64,000 nucleotides of DNA from NCBI RefSeq assembly GCF_900105515.1, contig NZ_FNSY01000001.1, forward strand, positions 2,666,001 to 2,730,000, in the 5' to 3' direction. Every line of letters starts with the position of its first letter. Position 1 is the first letter of the stretch. Positions 1 to 9,718 of this stretch are shown here, in pieces. The DNA is from Streptomyces sp. 2131.1. Its GTDB lineage: Bacteria; Actinomycetota; Actinomycetes; Streptomycetales; Streptomycetaceae. The notes beneath the pieces are model-generated. The model was not told where the DNA came from and searched no databases. It saw only the letters and a list, made by a program, of their open reading frames with translations. Made by a program: the position numbers and the translations under genes.

Positions 1-1
1 C

Positions 2-43
2 CCCGTGCTCGGCCACGCCGTACGCGAACTCTTCGGGAGCTGA
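2..43 (+). CDS. sdhC: Succinate dehydrogenase cytochrome b subunit, C-terminal end (partial)
   Basis: Only the last 13 codons and the TGA stop lie in the window; the open frame reads PVLGHAVRELFGS. The identity is inferred from position: it ends 5 bases before sdhD in an otherwise complete sdhDAB operon, where the actinobacterial order is sdhC-sdhD-sdhA-sdhB. The fragment is too short to recognise by sequence alone. Confidence 0.6.
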   Translation, partial: PVLGHAVRELFGS

Positions 44-48
44 GGCCC

Positions 49-522
49 ATGTCCACCGAGACTTCCGCGATCGGCGCCGTCGAGGGCGTTTCCCTGTACG
101 ACGTCGACAACCCGGCCCCCGTCATCGAGCCGCCGCGCAAGCGGACCGGCAAGACCCCCAAGGGCTCGCGCACCAACTTCGAGATGTACGCCTGGCTCTT
201 CATGCGCCTGTCGGGCATCGTGCTGGTCGTCCTGGTCATCGGCCACCTGCTGATCCAGCTGGTGCTGGACGGCGGCGTCTCCAAGATCGGCTTCGCCTTC
301 GTGGCGGGCCGCTGGGCCTCGCCGTTCTGGCAGGTCTGGGACCTGGCGATGCTGTGGCTCGCCATGCTGCACGGCGCCAACGGTCTGCGTACGGTCATCA
401 ACGACTACGCCGAACGGGACAACACCCGCTTCTGGCTGAAGATGCTGCTGTACACCGCCACGGTGTTCACCGTCCTGCTGGGCACGCTGGTGATCTTCAC
501 CTTCGACCCGAACATCCGCTAG
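49..522 (+). CDS. sdhD: Succinate dehydrogenase membrane anchor subunit
   Basis: Hydrophobic subunit that, with SdhC, anchors the SdhAB catalytic dimer in the membrane and passes electrons to quinone (complex II). The 157-residue protein has a charged, Pro-rich N-terminal tail of about 45 residues, then three predicted membrane helices near residues 50-72, 95-113 and 130-151. A His followed by Gly-Ala-Asn-Gly (LHGANGLR) sits after helix 2, as expected for a quinone- or heme-proximal segment. It starts 5 bases after the preceding stop and is followed 30 bases later by sdhA, so it is an operon member. The family call rests on context plus topology, which together are strong. Confidence 0.93.
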   Translation: MSTETSAIGAVEGVSLYDVDNPAPVIEPPRKRTGKTPKGSRTNFEMYAWLFMRLSGIVLVVLVIGHLLIQLVLDGGVSKIGFAFVAGRWASPFWQVWDLAMLWLAMLHGANGLRTVINDYAERDNTRFWLKMLLYTATVFTVLLGTLVIFTFDPNIR

Positions 523-552
523 GCGCCGGGCCCGAAGGACCAGAGGTAAACC

Positions 553-2307
553 ATGCAGATCCACAAGTACGACACCGTCATCGTCGGCGCCGGCGGCGCC
601 GGCATGCGCGCGGCCATCGAGTCGACCAAGCGCAGCCGCACCGCCGTGCTGACCAAGCTCTACCCCACCCGCTCCCACACGGGCGCCGCGCAGGGCGGCA
701 TGGCCGCCGCGCTGGCCAACGTGGAGGAGGACAACTGGGAGTGGCACACCTTCGACACGATCAAGGGCGGTGACTACCTGGTCGACCAGGACGCCGCCGA
801 GATCCTGGCGAAGGAGGCCATCGACGCCGTTCTCGACCTGGAGAAGATGGGCCTGCCGTTCGGCCGTACTCCCGAGGGCCGGATCGACCAGCGCCGGTTC
901 GGCGGTCACTCCCGCAACCACGGCGAGGCCCCGGTCCGCCGTGCCTGCTACTCGGGCGACCGCACCGGCCACATGATCCTCCAGACGCTGTACCAGAACT
1001 GCGTCAAGGAGGGCGTGGAGTTCTTCAACGAGTTCTACGTCCTTGACCAGCTGGTCGTCGAGGTGGACGGCGTCAAGAAGTCCGCCGGCGTCGTCGCCTA
1101 CGAGCTGGCCACCGGCGAGATCCACGTCTTCCAGGCGAAGTCGGTCATCTACGCCTCGGGCGGCACCGGCAAGTTCTTCAAGGTGACGTCGAACGCGCAC
1201 ACCCTGACCGGTGACGGCCAGGCCGCCTGCTACCGCCGGGGTCTGCCGCTGGAGGACATGGAGTTCTTCCAGTTCCACCCGACGGGCATCTGGCGCATGG
1301 GCATCCTGCTGACGGAGGGCGCCCGCGGTGAGGGCGGCATCCTCCGCAACAAGGACGGCGAGCGCTTCATGGAGAAGTACGCGCCCGTCATGAAGGACCT
1401 CGCGTCCCGTGACGTCGTCTCGCGCTCCATCTACACGGAGATCCGCGAGGGCCGCGGCTGCGGTCCCGAGGGCGACCACGTCTACCTGGACCTGACCCAC
1501 CTGCCGCCGGAGCAGCTGGACGCCAAGCTCCCGGACATCACCGAGTTCGCGCGTACGTACCTCGGCATCGAGCCCTACACGGACCCGATCCCGATCCAGC
1601 CGACCGCGCACTACGCCATGGGCGGCATCCCGACCAACGTCGAGGGCGAGGTGCTGGCCGACAACACCACCGTCGTCCCGGGCCTGTACGCCGCCGGCGA
1701 GGTCGCCTGCGTGTCGGTGCACGGCGCCAACCGCCTCGGCACGAACTCGCTGCTCGACATCAACGTCTTCGGACGCCGCGCGGGCATCGCCGCCGCCGAG
1801 TACGCCGAGAAGAGCGACTTCGTCGAGCTTCCCGAGAACCCGGCGCAGCTGGTCGTCGACCAGGTCGAGCGGCTGCGCGACTCCACGGGCACCGAGCGGG
1901 TCGCGACGATCCGCCAGGAGCTCCAGGAGTGCATGGACGCCAACGTGATGGTGTTCCGCACCGAGCAGACGATCAAGACCGCGGTCGACAAGATCGCGGA
2001 GCTGCGCAAGCGCTACCTGGACGTGTCCGTCCAGGACAAGGGCAAGCGGTTCAACACGGACCTGCTGGAGGCCATCGAGCTGGGCAACCTGCTCGACCTC
2101 GCCGAGGTCATGGCGACGTCGGCGCTGGCGCGCAAGGAGTCCCGCGGCGGTCACTACCGCGAGGACTACCCCAACCGCGACGACGTCAACTTCATGCGCC
2201 ACACCATGGCGTACCGCGAGGTCGCCGAGGACGGCACCGAGTCGATCCGGCTGGACTACAAGCCGGTCGTCCAGACCCGCTACCAGCCGATGGAGCGTAA
2301 GTACTGA
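553..2307 (+). CDS. sdhA: Succinate dehydrogenase flavoprotein subunit
   Basis: Catalytic FAD subunit that oxidises succinate to fumarate, linking the TCA cycle to the respiratory chain. The 584-residue protein opens with a dinucleotide-binding motif (VIVGAGGAGMRAA, residues 8-20). Next is the FAD-attachment segment RSHTGAAQGGM, whose His carries the covalent flavin. Then come the active-site HPTGI stretch, the EGARGEGG loop, and the conserved C-terminal RKESRGGHYREDYP segment. Length is normal for the family. An AGAGGTAA ribosome site precedes the ATG. The stop overlaps the start of sdhB by one base (TGATG), so the two are translationally coupled. Confidence 0.98.
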   Translation: MQIHKYDTVIVGAGGAGMRAAIESTKRSRTAVLTKLYPTRSHTGAAQGGMAAALANVEEDNWEWHTFDTIKGGDYLVDQDAAEILAKEAIDAVLDLEKMGLPFGRTPEGRIDQRRFGGHSRNHGEAPVRRACYSGDRTGHMILQTLYQNCVKEGVEFFNEFYVLDQLVVEVDGVKKSAGVVAYELATGEIHVFQAKSVIYASGGTGKFFKVTSNAHTLTGDGQAACYRRGLPLEDMEFFQFHPTGIWRMGILLTEGARGEGGILRNKDGERFMEKYAPVMKDLASRDVVSRSIYTEIREGRGCGPEGDHVYLDLTHLPPEQLDAKLPDITEFARTYLGIEPYTDPIPIQPTAHYAMGGIPTNVEGEVLADNTTVVPGLYAAGEVACVSVHGANRLGTNSLLDINVFGRRAGIAAAEYAEKSDFVELPENPAQLVVDQVERLRDSTGTERVATIRQELQECMDANVMVFRTEQTIKTAVDKIAELRKRYLDVSVQDKGKRFNTDLLEAIELGNLLDLAEVMATSALARKESRGGHYREDYPNRDDVNFMRHTMAYREVAEDGTESIRLDYKPVVQTRYQPMERKY

Positions 2308-3083
2308 TGGCTACACCCACCCTGGACAAAGCCGACAAGGCTCCCGAGCCCGAGGCCGGCTTCGCCGACTCGCCGTACATCACGGCCACGTTCCGCATCC
2401 GGCGGTTCAACCCGGAGGTCTCCGACGAGGCCCAGTGGCAGGACTTCCAGATCGAGATCGACCCGAAGGAGCGTGTGCTCGACGCCCTTCACAAGATCAA
2501 GTGGAACCAGGACGGGACGCTCACGTTCCGCCGCTCCTGCGCGCACGGCATCTGCGGTTCGGACGCCATGCGGATCAACGGCAAGAACAGGCTCGCCTGC
2601 AAGACGCTGATCAAGGACCTGAGCCCGGAGAAGCCGATCACGATCGAGGCCATCAAGGGCCTCACGGTCCTCAAGGACCTCGTGGTCGACATGGACCCGT
2701 TCTTCCAGGCCTACCGCGACGTCATGCCCTTCCTCATCACCAAGGGGAACGAGCCGACCCGCGAGCGCCTGCAGTCCCCCGAGGACCGCGAGCGCTTCGA
2801 CGACACCACCAAGTGCATCCTGTGCGCCGCGTGCACGTCCTCGTGCCCGGTGTTCTGGAACGACGGCCAGTACTTCGGCCCGGCGGCGATCGTCAACGCG
2901 CACCGCTTCATCTTCGACTCGCGCGACGAGGGCGGCGAGCAGCGCCTGGAGATCCTCAACGACCGTGACGGTGTGTGGCGTTGCCGCACCACCTTCAACT
3001 GCACGGACGCCTGCCCCCGCGGCATCGAGGTCACCAAGGCGATCCAGGAGGTCAAGCGCGCGCTGATCACGCGTCGCTTCTGA
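2307..3083 (+). CDS. sdhB: Succinate dehydrogenase iron-sulfur subunit
   Basis: Electron-transfer subunit of complex II. The 258-residue protein carries all three cluster motifs. The [2Fe-2S] ligands are SCAHGICGSD plus a downstream Cys; the third Cys is replaced by Asp, as in E. coli SdhB. The [4Fe-4S] motif is CILCAACTSSCP. The third motif, CRTTFNCTDACP, serves the [3Fe-4S] centre and the last 4Fe ligand. An N-terminal extension of about 15 residues is variable. It overlaps sdhA by one base and is the last gene of the operon; a strong hairpin starts 16 bases after the stop. Confidence 0.98.
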   Translation: MATPTLDKADKAPEPEAGFADSPYITATFRIRRFNPEVSDEAQWQDFQIEIDPKERVLDALHKIKWNQDGTLTFRRSCAHGICGSDAMRINGKNRLACKTLIKDLSPEKPITIEAIKGLTVLKDLVVDMDPFFQAYRDVMPFLITKGNEPTRERLQSPEDRERFDDTTKCILCAACTSSCPVFWNDGQYFGPAAIVNAHRFIFDSRDEGGEQRLEILNDRDGVWRCRTTFNCTDACPRGIEVTKAIQEVKRALITRRF

Positions 3084-3098
3084 TCCCCCGAGCACGTG

Positions 3099-3134
3099 AA
3101 GAGGCCCGGTCCCCCGAGGGGGGCCGGGCCTCTT
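3099..3134 (+). terminator. Terminator after sdhB
   Basis: An 11-bp perfect stem (AAGAGGCCCGG pairing with CCGGGCCTCTT) extended by C/G pairs around a short loop lies just downstream of sdhB. There is no clear U-run, which is usual in Streptomyces. It probably ends the sdhCDAB transcript. Confidence 0.8.
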
Positions 3135-3152
3135 GCCGTCCCCGGGTGCCCG

Positions 3153-3601
3153 GTGGTCGAGGGACGCCACCTCAAGTCCGGTGCGCGGTACGAGACCGAC
3201 GGGCCCGACGACGCGGAGCGCATGACGCCGGGCATGCGCGAGTGGCGGCGCACCCCGGTGCCGTCGAGGTGTCGCAGCTGGTGACCGCGCCGGACCTCAA
3301 CGGCCGGCTGCCGCTGCGGCTGGCCTCCCCGGACCGCCCCGGGCTCCTGGAGGCGCGGGGCCGGATGTGGGGGCCGGACGGATCCGGGGCGCTCCGGCGG
3401 GGTTCGGCGAAGGCGCGGGCCGACCTGGTCGCGTGGTGGTCGGCGGCGGAGGGGTGGAACGAGGCGGCGGGCCGACTGCTGGAGCTCGGCCCGGACGGGA
3501 TCCGCGAGGAGCTGGCCAGGCAGGCGGCGGAGGGTCGCCCCGGCGAGGAGAGCGAGGAAAGCAGGACGAGCAGAGAAAGCAGGGACGCGTCGAAGGACTG
3601 A
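3153..3601 (+). pseudogene. Small unknown protein gene with a frameshift
   Basis: Two adjacent frames with Streptomyces-like GC3 join here. From a GTG at 3153 one frame encodes a stretch including RYETDGPDDAERMTPGMREW. At about 3253-3258 coding quality moves to another frame, which continues through VSQLVTAPDLNGRLPLRL, a Trp-rich segment (VAWWSAAEGWNEAAG) and a charged Ser/Glu-rich tail to a stop at 3599-3601. One extra C in the CCCC run at 3253-3256 would restore a single protein of about 149 residues. If the join is not used, a shorter protein could start at GTG 3269. I do not recognise the family. It is either a recent pseudogene or a sequencing error; it ends one base before the convergent marR gene. 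Confidence 0.55.
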
Positions 3602-3602
3602 C

Positions 3603-4112
3603 TCAGTCCCAGGCGGCGCCGCCCTGGTCCTCGGCGACCACCATGATGCGCCGCAGCATGTCGTTGAGCAGCGCCCGCTCCCCCTTGTCCAGGACGCCCA
3701 GCAGCCGTTCCTCCTCGTGGCCGAGGATGCCGATCGCGCCGAGCCAGGTCGCCCGGCCCTCGTCGGTCAGCTGTACGTCGACGCGCCGCCGGTCCGTGGT
3801 GGACGGGGTGCGCCGGACGAATGCGCGGCGTTCCAGCGCGTCGAGCCGGCCGGTGACGGAGGCGGGGGCGAGGTCGAGGTCGGCGGCCAGATCGGACGGG
3901 GTCGCGGTGCCGCCGCGTCCGGCGAGCTTGTGCAGGGTGTCGAACTCCTGCCGGTCCAGGTCGAAGTCGACGAGGGACTGCTCGCGCACCCGGCGCAGAT
4001 GGACGGAGAGCTTCTTCATCCTGGTCACCGCGCCCTCGACATCCGCGTCGAGCTGGGGAAGCACGGGTCTCCACCGGTCCACGTGCCCGTCGGTCCAGTC
4101 GCGTCGCTGCAT
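3603..4112 (-). CDS. MarR-family transcriptional regulator
   Basis: A 169-residue winged-helix repressor-type protein. The helix-turn-helix core is around residues 55-100 (GGTATPSDLAADLDLAPASVTGRL followed by a wing with RRTPSTTDRRR), the classic MarR pattern. Flanking helices would form the dimer interface. I chose ATG 4112 because a GAGG-type ribosome site precedes it; an in-frame start at 4175 would add 21 residues of poor quality across the divergent promoter. It faces a TetR gene across 119 bp and ends next to the frameshifted gene. The ligand and target are unknown; autoregulation through the palindrome at 4144-4161 is plausible. Confidence 0.9.
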   Translation of the reverse strand: MQRRDWTDGHVDRWRPVLPQLDADVEGAVTRMKKLSVHLRRVREQSLVDFDLDRQEFDTLHKLAGRGGTATPSDLAADLDLAPASVTGRLDALERRAFVRRTPSTTDRRRVDVQLTDEGRATWLGAIGILGHEEERLLGVLDKGERALLNDMLRRIMVVAEDQGGAAWD

Positions 4113-4143
4113 GCGCCTCAGCCTACGCGTACCGCCCGCTGGA

Positions 4144-4161
4144 TACTTCGGAACCGAAATG
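4144..4161. promoter_or_regulatory. Candidate MarR operator
   Basis: The sequence TACTTCGGAACCGAAATG is an imperfect palindrome with TTCGG/CCGAA arms around AA. It lies between the divergent marR and tetR genes. Size and symmetry suit a MarR dimer. This is inferred from position and symmetry only. Confidence 0.35.
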
Positions 4162-4231
4162 AAGTTCCCGCGCACGGCCCACCGGGATGCCCGCGACCGG
4201 CGAGGGGCCGGGCCCCGGATACCCTCGGGCC

Positions 4232-4957
4232 GTGGTGAAGGAAGAGAAGGACGTGAAGGCGGTCAAGGCCCCCAAGAGCGAGCAGACCCGTGCCCTGATC
4301 CTCGAAACCGCGCTCCGGCTCTTCCAGGAACGCGGCTTCGACCGGACGACGATGCGGGCCATCGCCCAGGAGGCCGGCGTCTCCGTGGGCAACGCCTACT
4401 ACTACTTCTCGTCCAAGGAGCACTTGGTCCAGGGCTTCTACGACCGGCTCGCCGCCGAGCACGCTGCGGCGGTGCGGCCGGTACTGGAGGAGGAGACGGA
4501 CCTCGCGGCGCGCATGCGCGGGGTGCTGATGGCCTGGCTGGACGTGGCGGAGCCGTACCGCCCGTTCGCCACCCAGTTCTTCAAGAACGCCGCCGATCCG
4601 GAGAGCCCGCTCAGCCCGTTCTCGGCGGAGTCGGCCGGGGCGCGCGAGGTGGTCATCGCCCTCCACGAGCGCTGCCTGACCGGCTCCACCACCCGGACGG
4701 ACCCGGAACTTGCGCCGCTGCTCCCGCAGTTGATGTGGCTCATGCACATGGGCCTGGTGCTGTTCTGGGTGTACGACCGGACGGAGGGCGCCGAGCGCAG
4801 CCGCCGCCTCGTCGCGCGCACCGTACCGATCGCGGCCCGCGCCGTGGCCCTGTCCCGGTTCCGGGTGCTGCGGCCGCTGGTGCGCCAGGTGCACGAGGTG
4901 CTGGAGGAGTTCCTGCCGGAAACGACGGCGCGGACGGCCGGACCGGAGAAGTCCTAG
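4232..4957 (+). CDS. TetR-family transcriptional regulator
   Basis: A 241-residue one-component regulator. After a Lys/Glu-rich leader, the N-terminal HTH domain (about residues 15-60) reads TRALILETALRLFQERGFD, then TTMRAIAQEAGVSVGNAYYY, the canonical TetR recognition helix. The C-terminal ligand domain is helical with FFKNAADPESPLSPFS and QLMWLMHMGLVLFW segments. Tandem GTG codons at 4232 and 4235 are both possible starts. A GGATAC -10-like element at 4217 suggests a leaderless transcript, and the ATG at 4187 lies upstream of that promoter. The gene converges with the binding-protein gene that follows. The regulated genes cannot be deduced from the window. Confidence 0.9.
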   Translation: MVKEEKDVKAVKAPKSEQTRALILETALRLFQERGFDRTTMRAIAQEAGVSVGNAYYYFSSKEHLVQGFYDRLAAEHAAAVRPVLEEETDLAARMRGVLMAWLDVAEPYRPFATQFFKNAADPESPLSPFSAESAGAREVVIALHERCLTGSTTRTDPELAPLLPQLMWLMHMGLVLFWVYDRTEGAERSRRLVARTVPIAARAVALSRFRVLRPLVRQVHEVLEEFLPETTARTAGPEKS

Positions 4958-4978
4958 CCGCCCGCGCCACGGGGTCGA

Positions 4979-6532
4979 TCAGATCCAGCCGAGCTCCCAC
5001 AGGCGCCACACGCCCGTGCCGTCGGAGAGGTACTGCGAACCGGACACGTCGGCCTTGGCGACGACGTAGTCCTTCTTCTGCCACAGCGGGACGAGCGGCA
5101 CGTCCTCGCCGACGAGCTTCTGGAGCTCCTTGAAGTCGGCCGAGGCCCGGCTGCGGTCGCTGTACTGCAGCGTCGCGCTGATCAGCTGGTCCATCTTCTT
5201 GCTGGTGTAGCCGTTGTGGAGGCTGCTGTCGCGGCCGACGAGCGGCTGGCTGAAGGTGTCGGGGTCCGGGTAGTCCGGGAGCCAGCCGACGGTGTACATG
5301 TCGTACTCGCCCTTGGCGTAGCCCTTCTGGAACCTCGTCCACTCGACGGCCTTGATGCTGACCTTGAACAGCCCGGTGGCGTTCAGCTGACGCTGGATCT
5401 CCTTCGTCTCCGCGATGTACTGGTCACCCTCGCGGTAGGCGAAGAGGACGGGCAGCGGCGTCTGGACGCCGGCGTCCTGCATGAGCGCCTTCGCGCGCTT
5501 GGTGTCCGGCGAGGGGTAGGCGTCGAAGAACGGGGTGCTGTGCCCGATGGTGCCCTGGGGGATCAGCGAGTAGAGCGGTTCGACGGTGCCCTTGAAGACG
5601 TCGCTCACCAGCGGACCGCGGTCGATGACCGCCGCGATGGCCTGGCGGACCCGGCGGTCGGCGAGCGGGGAGTCCTTGCGGACGTTGAAGACGAGGTTGC
5701 GGATCTCGGCGGAGTCGGCCTCGGTGACGCGCTTGTCGGAGTCGCCCGGGTTCAGGTTCGCGAGCGTGGACGGCGGCAGCTGACGGTGCGTGACGTCGAC
5801 CTGTCCGGACTTCCAGGCGGCGAGGAGGTCCTCGGACTGCTTGTAGTAGCGGACGGTGACCGGGCCGCCGGTCTTGGTCAGCGCGCCCTTGTACCGCGAG
5901 TTCGGCACGAGTTCGGCCTTGACGCCGGGCTCGTAGGACTTCAGGACGTACGGCCCCGAGCCGCTCACCTTGTCGTCGGCGCGCAGCTTGTGCTCCGAGT
6001 AGGCGTCCTTCTCGACGATGGCGCCAGCGCCCGTGGCGATCTTCTGCGGGAAGGTCGCGTCGCGCGCGGAGAGGTTGAAGGTGATGAGCCTGCCCTCGGT
6101 GACCACGTTCTTCAGGCTGGGGAAGAGGACCGAGGGACCGACGTCCGTCTTGATCTCCAGCATCCGGTCGAACGAGTACTTGACGTCCTCGGCGGTCACC
6201 TTCTTGCCGTCGGAGAACGTCAGGTCGTCACGGAGCTTGCACTGGTACGTCTGCAGCTTCCCGCCGAGGAAGCTGCAGCTCTCCGCGGCGTCCGGCTCGG
6301 GCACGATCGCGCCCGACTTGAACGTCATCAGCGACTGGTAGACGTTGCTGTACATAGCCCAGGAACCGGCGTCGTAGGCGCCCGCCGGGTCGAGCGAGGT
6401 CACCGCGTCGGTCGTGCCGACGACGACCGGATCGGAGTTCCCCTCGTCCGAAGGAATCAGTTGCCAGGCGACCACGCCTGCGATGACCAATACCGCGAAA
6501 ATCGCGAGAATCCGTAGCCGGATCGACCGCAT
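4979..6532 (-). CDS. Peptide/nickel-type ABC transporter substrate-binding protein
   Basis: SBP_bac_5 family extracellular binding protein of 517 residues. It has the family opening motif (TTDAVTSLDPAGAYDAGSW), the LTFSDGKKVTAEDVKYSFDR signature near residue 105, and the C-terminal segment with DMYTVGWLPDYPDPD. Such proteins deliver oligopeptides or similar ligands to an ABC permease. The N-terminus is a single hydrophobic helix (LRILAIFAVLVIAGVVAW) with no lipobox Cys, so it looks helix-anchored or cleaved rather than a lipoprotein. ATG 6532 follows a GGGAGA ribosome site; the ATG 26 codons upstream lacks support. No permease or ATPase gene is adjacent, so it is an orphan. Confidence 0.9.
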   Translation of the reverse strand: MRSIRLRILAIFAVLVIAGVVAWQLIPSDEGNSDPVVVGTTDAVTSLDPAGAYDAGSWAMYSNVYQSLMTFKSGAIVPEPDAAESCSFLGGKLQTYQCKLRDDLTFSDGKKVTAEDVKYSFDRMLEIKTDVGPSVLFPSLKNVVTEGRLITFNLSARDATFPQKIATGAGAIVEKDAYSEHKLRADDKVSGSGPYVLKSYEPGVKAELVPNSRYKGALTKTGGPVTVRYYKQSEDLLAAWKSGQVDVTHRQLPPSTLANLNPGDSDKRVTEADSAEIRNLVFNVRKDSPLADRRVRQAIAAVIDRGPLVSDVFKGTVEPLYSLIPQGTIGHSTPFFDAYPSPDTKRAKALMQDAGVQTPLPVLFAYREGDQYIAETKEIQRQLNATGLFKVSIKAVEWTRFQKGYAKGEYDMYTVGWLPDYPDPDTFSQPLVGRDSSLHNGYTSKKMDQLISATLQYSDRSRASADFKELQKLVGEDVPLVPLWQKKDYVVAKADVSGSQYLSDGTGVWRLWELGWI

Positions 6533-6730
6533 TGACGTGCTCTCCCTTAACTGCCCCACCTCGGTGTCGCGCTCAGATACGCAGATCACCGCACGTTCGC
6601 GCTCAGCCAATCACACGATTTTCACATCTGGAAGGGGAGATCAGAGGCTCACAGTCAATTGTTTGCCAGTCGAAACCTTCGGCCGTTACCGCGAATACAG
6701 AGGGTTCACCGCCGGTCACCCGATCGGCCA

Positions 6731-8014
<1,284 letters not shown>

Positions 8015-8079
8015 GCTGCCTCTCCCGCCCCATTCGTCCCGGTACCAGCCGGTTCAGGCCCCGGTCGGGACCGGTGGTT

Positions 8080-8325
8080 TCAAGCCTTCTCGGCGCGCAG
8101 GGCCCTGACGCCCCGGAACCCGATCCATCCCACGGCCGTCCCCAGGAGAAAGGACGTGATGGCGAGCAGCAGATGCACCCAGAAGTACGCGGTCGGGTCC
8201 CCGGCGTCGTCGAAGGCGAGGCCGCTGCCGTCCTTCCACAGGTTTTTGACGAAGGTGACCCAGATGAACCAGCTCCACACCCCGAAGGCGAGCAGGAACC
8301 AGGAGACGGGGCGGCTGAGCTTCAT
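8080..8325 (-). CDS. Small membrane protein (SCO4848-like)
   Basis: An 81-residue protein with two membrane helices (residues 8-26 and 48-72) separated by an acidic loop (SGLAFDDAGDPTAYFW). It matches what I remember of a conserved Streptomyces family named after SCO4848; function is unknown. The start at 8325 is the only ATG giving a compact protein. It is convergent with nothing and divergent from dacA, 121 bp away, the same arrangement I recall in other Streptomyces. Confidence 0.8.
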   Translation of the reverse strand: MKLSRPVSWFLLAFGVWSWFIWVTFVKNLWKDGSGLAFDDAGDPTAYFWVHLLLAITSFLLGTAVGWIGFRGVRALRAEKA

Positions 8326-8412
8326 GGATTCAGTATCGCCGCCGCGCTCCGGGCGGTTCGGGCGGGGTGGTCCGTCCCGGCGGTCCGCCCGGCGGGTCAC
8401 GCGGGCGGTACA

Positions 8413-8446
8413 TATATTCACATCAACTGCATGTACGTTTTCGACC
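8413..8446 (+). promoter_or_regulatory. Candidate dacA promoter with short leader
   Basis: An AT-rich TATATT hexamer (8413-8418) stands out in GC-rich surroundings, 28 bases before the GTG start of dacA. No ribosome site is visible in the leader. A -35 element is not obvious, so the call is tentative. Confidence 0.35.
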
Positions 8447-9718
8447 GTGCCAGCTCTCAAGAAGGCCGCGTTGGCGGTCACCTCTGCCGCCCTGCTGTCC
8501 GCTTTTGCCGTCACGCCCGCCTCCGCGGCCGGCGGGGACGACGACGCCCCCAAGCCTCCGGCGGACATGTCGCAGGTCGGGGGCGCGCAGCTGGGGCGGT
8601 CCGGCACCCAGGCCAATCTCCTGGCCGGCGCCCCGGTCCTGCCCAAGAAGCTGACCGGCCGGTCGTGGATGGTCTCGGACGCGGAGAGCGGCAAGGTGCT
8701 CGCCGCGCACAACGCGCACTGGCGGCTGCCCCCGGCGTCCACGCTCAAGATGCTCTTCGCGGACACCCTGCTGGAGGACCAGGCGCTCCTGCCCAAGACG
8801 CGGGAGTACACGGTGAAGGACGAGGACCTCGCCGATCTCGGGGAGGGCAGCAGCCTGGTGGGGATCAAGGAGGACCTCAGCTACACGGTCCACGACCTGT
8901 GGCTCGGAGTCTTCCTGCGTTCCGGGAACGACGCGGTGCACGTACTGGCCTCGATGTACGGCGGTGTCCCGAAGACCGTCCAGGCCATGCAGGACCGCGC
9001 GGTGGAGCTCCAGGCGCTCGACACGCACGTGGTGTCGCCCGACGGGTACGACGCGCCCAACCAGGTCTCCAGCGCGTACGACCTCTCGCTCTTCGCCCGC
9101 GACGGACTCCAGAACGCGGACTTCCGGGAGTACTGCTCGACCGCCGCGGCGCAGTTCCCCGGGGAGAAGAAGAAGGGCAAGAAGCGCGAGACCTTCGGCA
9201 TCCAGAACACCAACCGGCTGCTCACCGGGGCCGACGGCGTCGACGCGTACAAGGGCATCGCGGGCGTCAAGAACGGCTACACCTCGCACGCCGGCAACAC
9301 CTTCACCGGTGTCGCCGAGCGCGATGGCAAGGTCCTCCTGGTCACCGTCATGAACCCGTCGTCCGACGAGACCCACGCGGTCTACAAGGAGGCGGCCCGG
9401 CTGCTGGACTGGGGGTTCGCCGCGAGCGGCAAGGTGACCCCGGTGGGTGAGCTGGTCCCGCCGAAGTCCGCGCTCGTCGACGAGGGCTCGGACACCGAGG
9501 GCACGGGCAAGGGCGCGGAGGCGCCGACGCCGGCCGGGGGCAAGGGCGAGCACGGGGCCGGTGCGGCGCAGGCGGCGGCCGCCACCGACGGCTCCAGCGG
9601 GGCCGGGATCGCGCTGGGCGTCGTCGGCGGCGTCCTGGTCCTGCTGGCCGGCGGGGTGTTCCTGGTCAACCGGCGCTGGCCGCTGCCGGACCTGATGCGT
9701 CGCCGTCCCCGCCCGTGA
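8447..9718 (+). CDS. dacA: D-alanyl-D-alanine carboxypeptidase (peptidase S11)
   Basis: Penicillin-binding protein of the DD-carboxypeptidase type that trims D-Ala from peptidoglycan stem peptides outside the membrane. The 423-residue protein has a signal peptide ending ASA-A near residue 24. The Ser-x-x-Lys nucleophile motif is PASTLKM. The second motif is SGN (FLRSGNDAV). The third motif reads KNG (GVKNGYTSHAG) in place of the usual KTG. A Pro/Gly/Ala-rich linker leads to a C-terminal membrane helix (IALGVVGGVLVLLAGG) and basic tail, so it is anchored at both processing stages. GTG 8447 is the only sensible start. The 3' end overlaps the convergent YihY gene by 53 bp. Confidence 0.93.
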   Translation: MPALKKAALAVTSAALLSAFAVTPASAAGGDDDAPKPPADMSQVGGAQLGRSGTQANLLAGAPVLPKKLTGRSWMVSDAESGKVLAAHNAHWRLPPASTLKMLFADTLLEDQALLPKTREYTVKDEDLADLGEGSSLVGIKEDLSYTVHDLWLGVFLRSGNDAVHVLASMYGGVPKTVQAMQDRAVELQALDTHVVSPDGYDAPNQVSSAYDLSLFARDGLQNADFREYCSTAAAQFPGEKKKGKKRETFGIQNTNRLLTGADGVDAYKGIAGVKNGYTSHAGNTFTGVAERDGKVLLVTVMNPSSDETHAVYKEAARLLDWGFAASGKVTPVGELVPPKSALVDEGSDTEGTGKGAEAPTPAGGKGEHGAGAAQAAAATDGSSGAGIALGVVGGVLVLLAGGVFLVNRRWPLPDLMRRRPRP

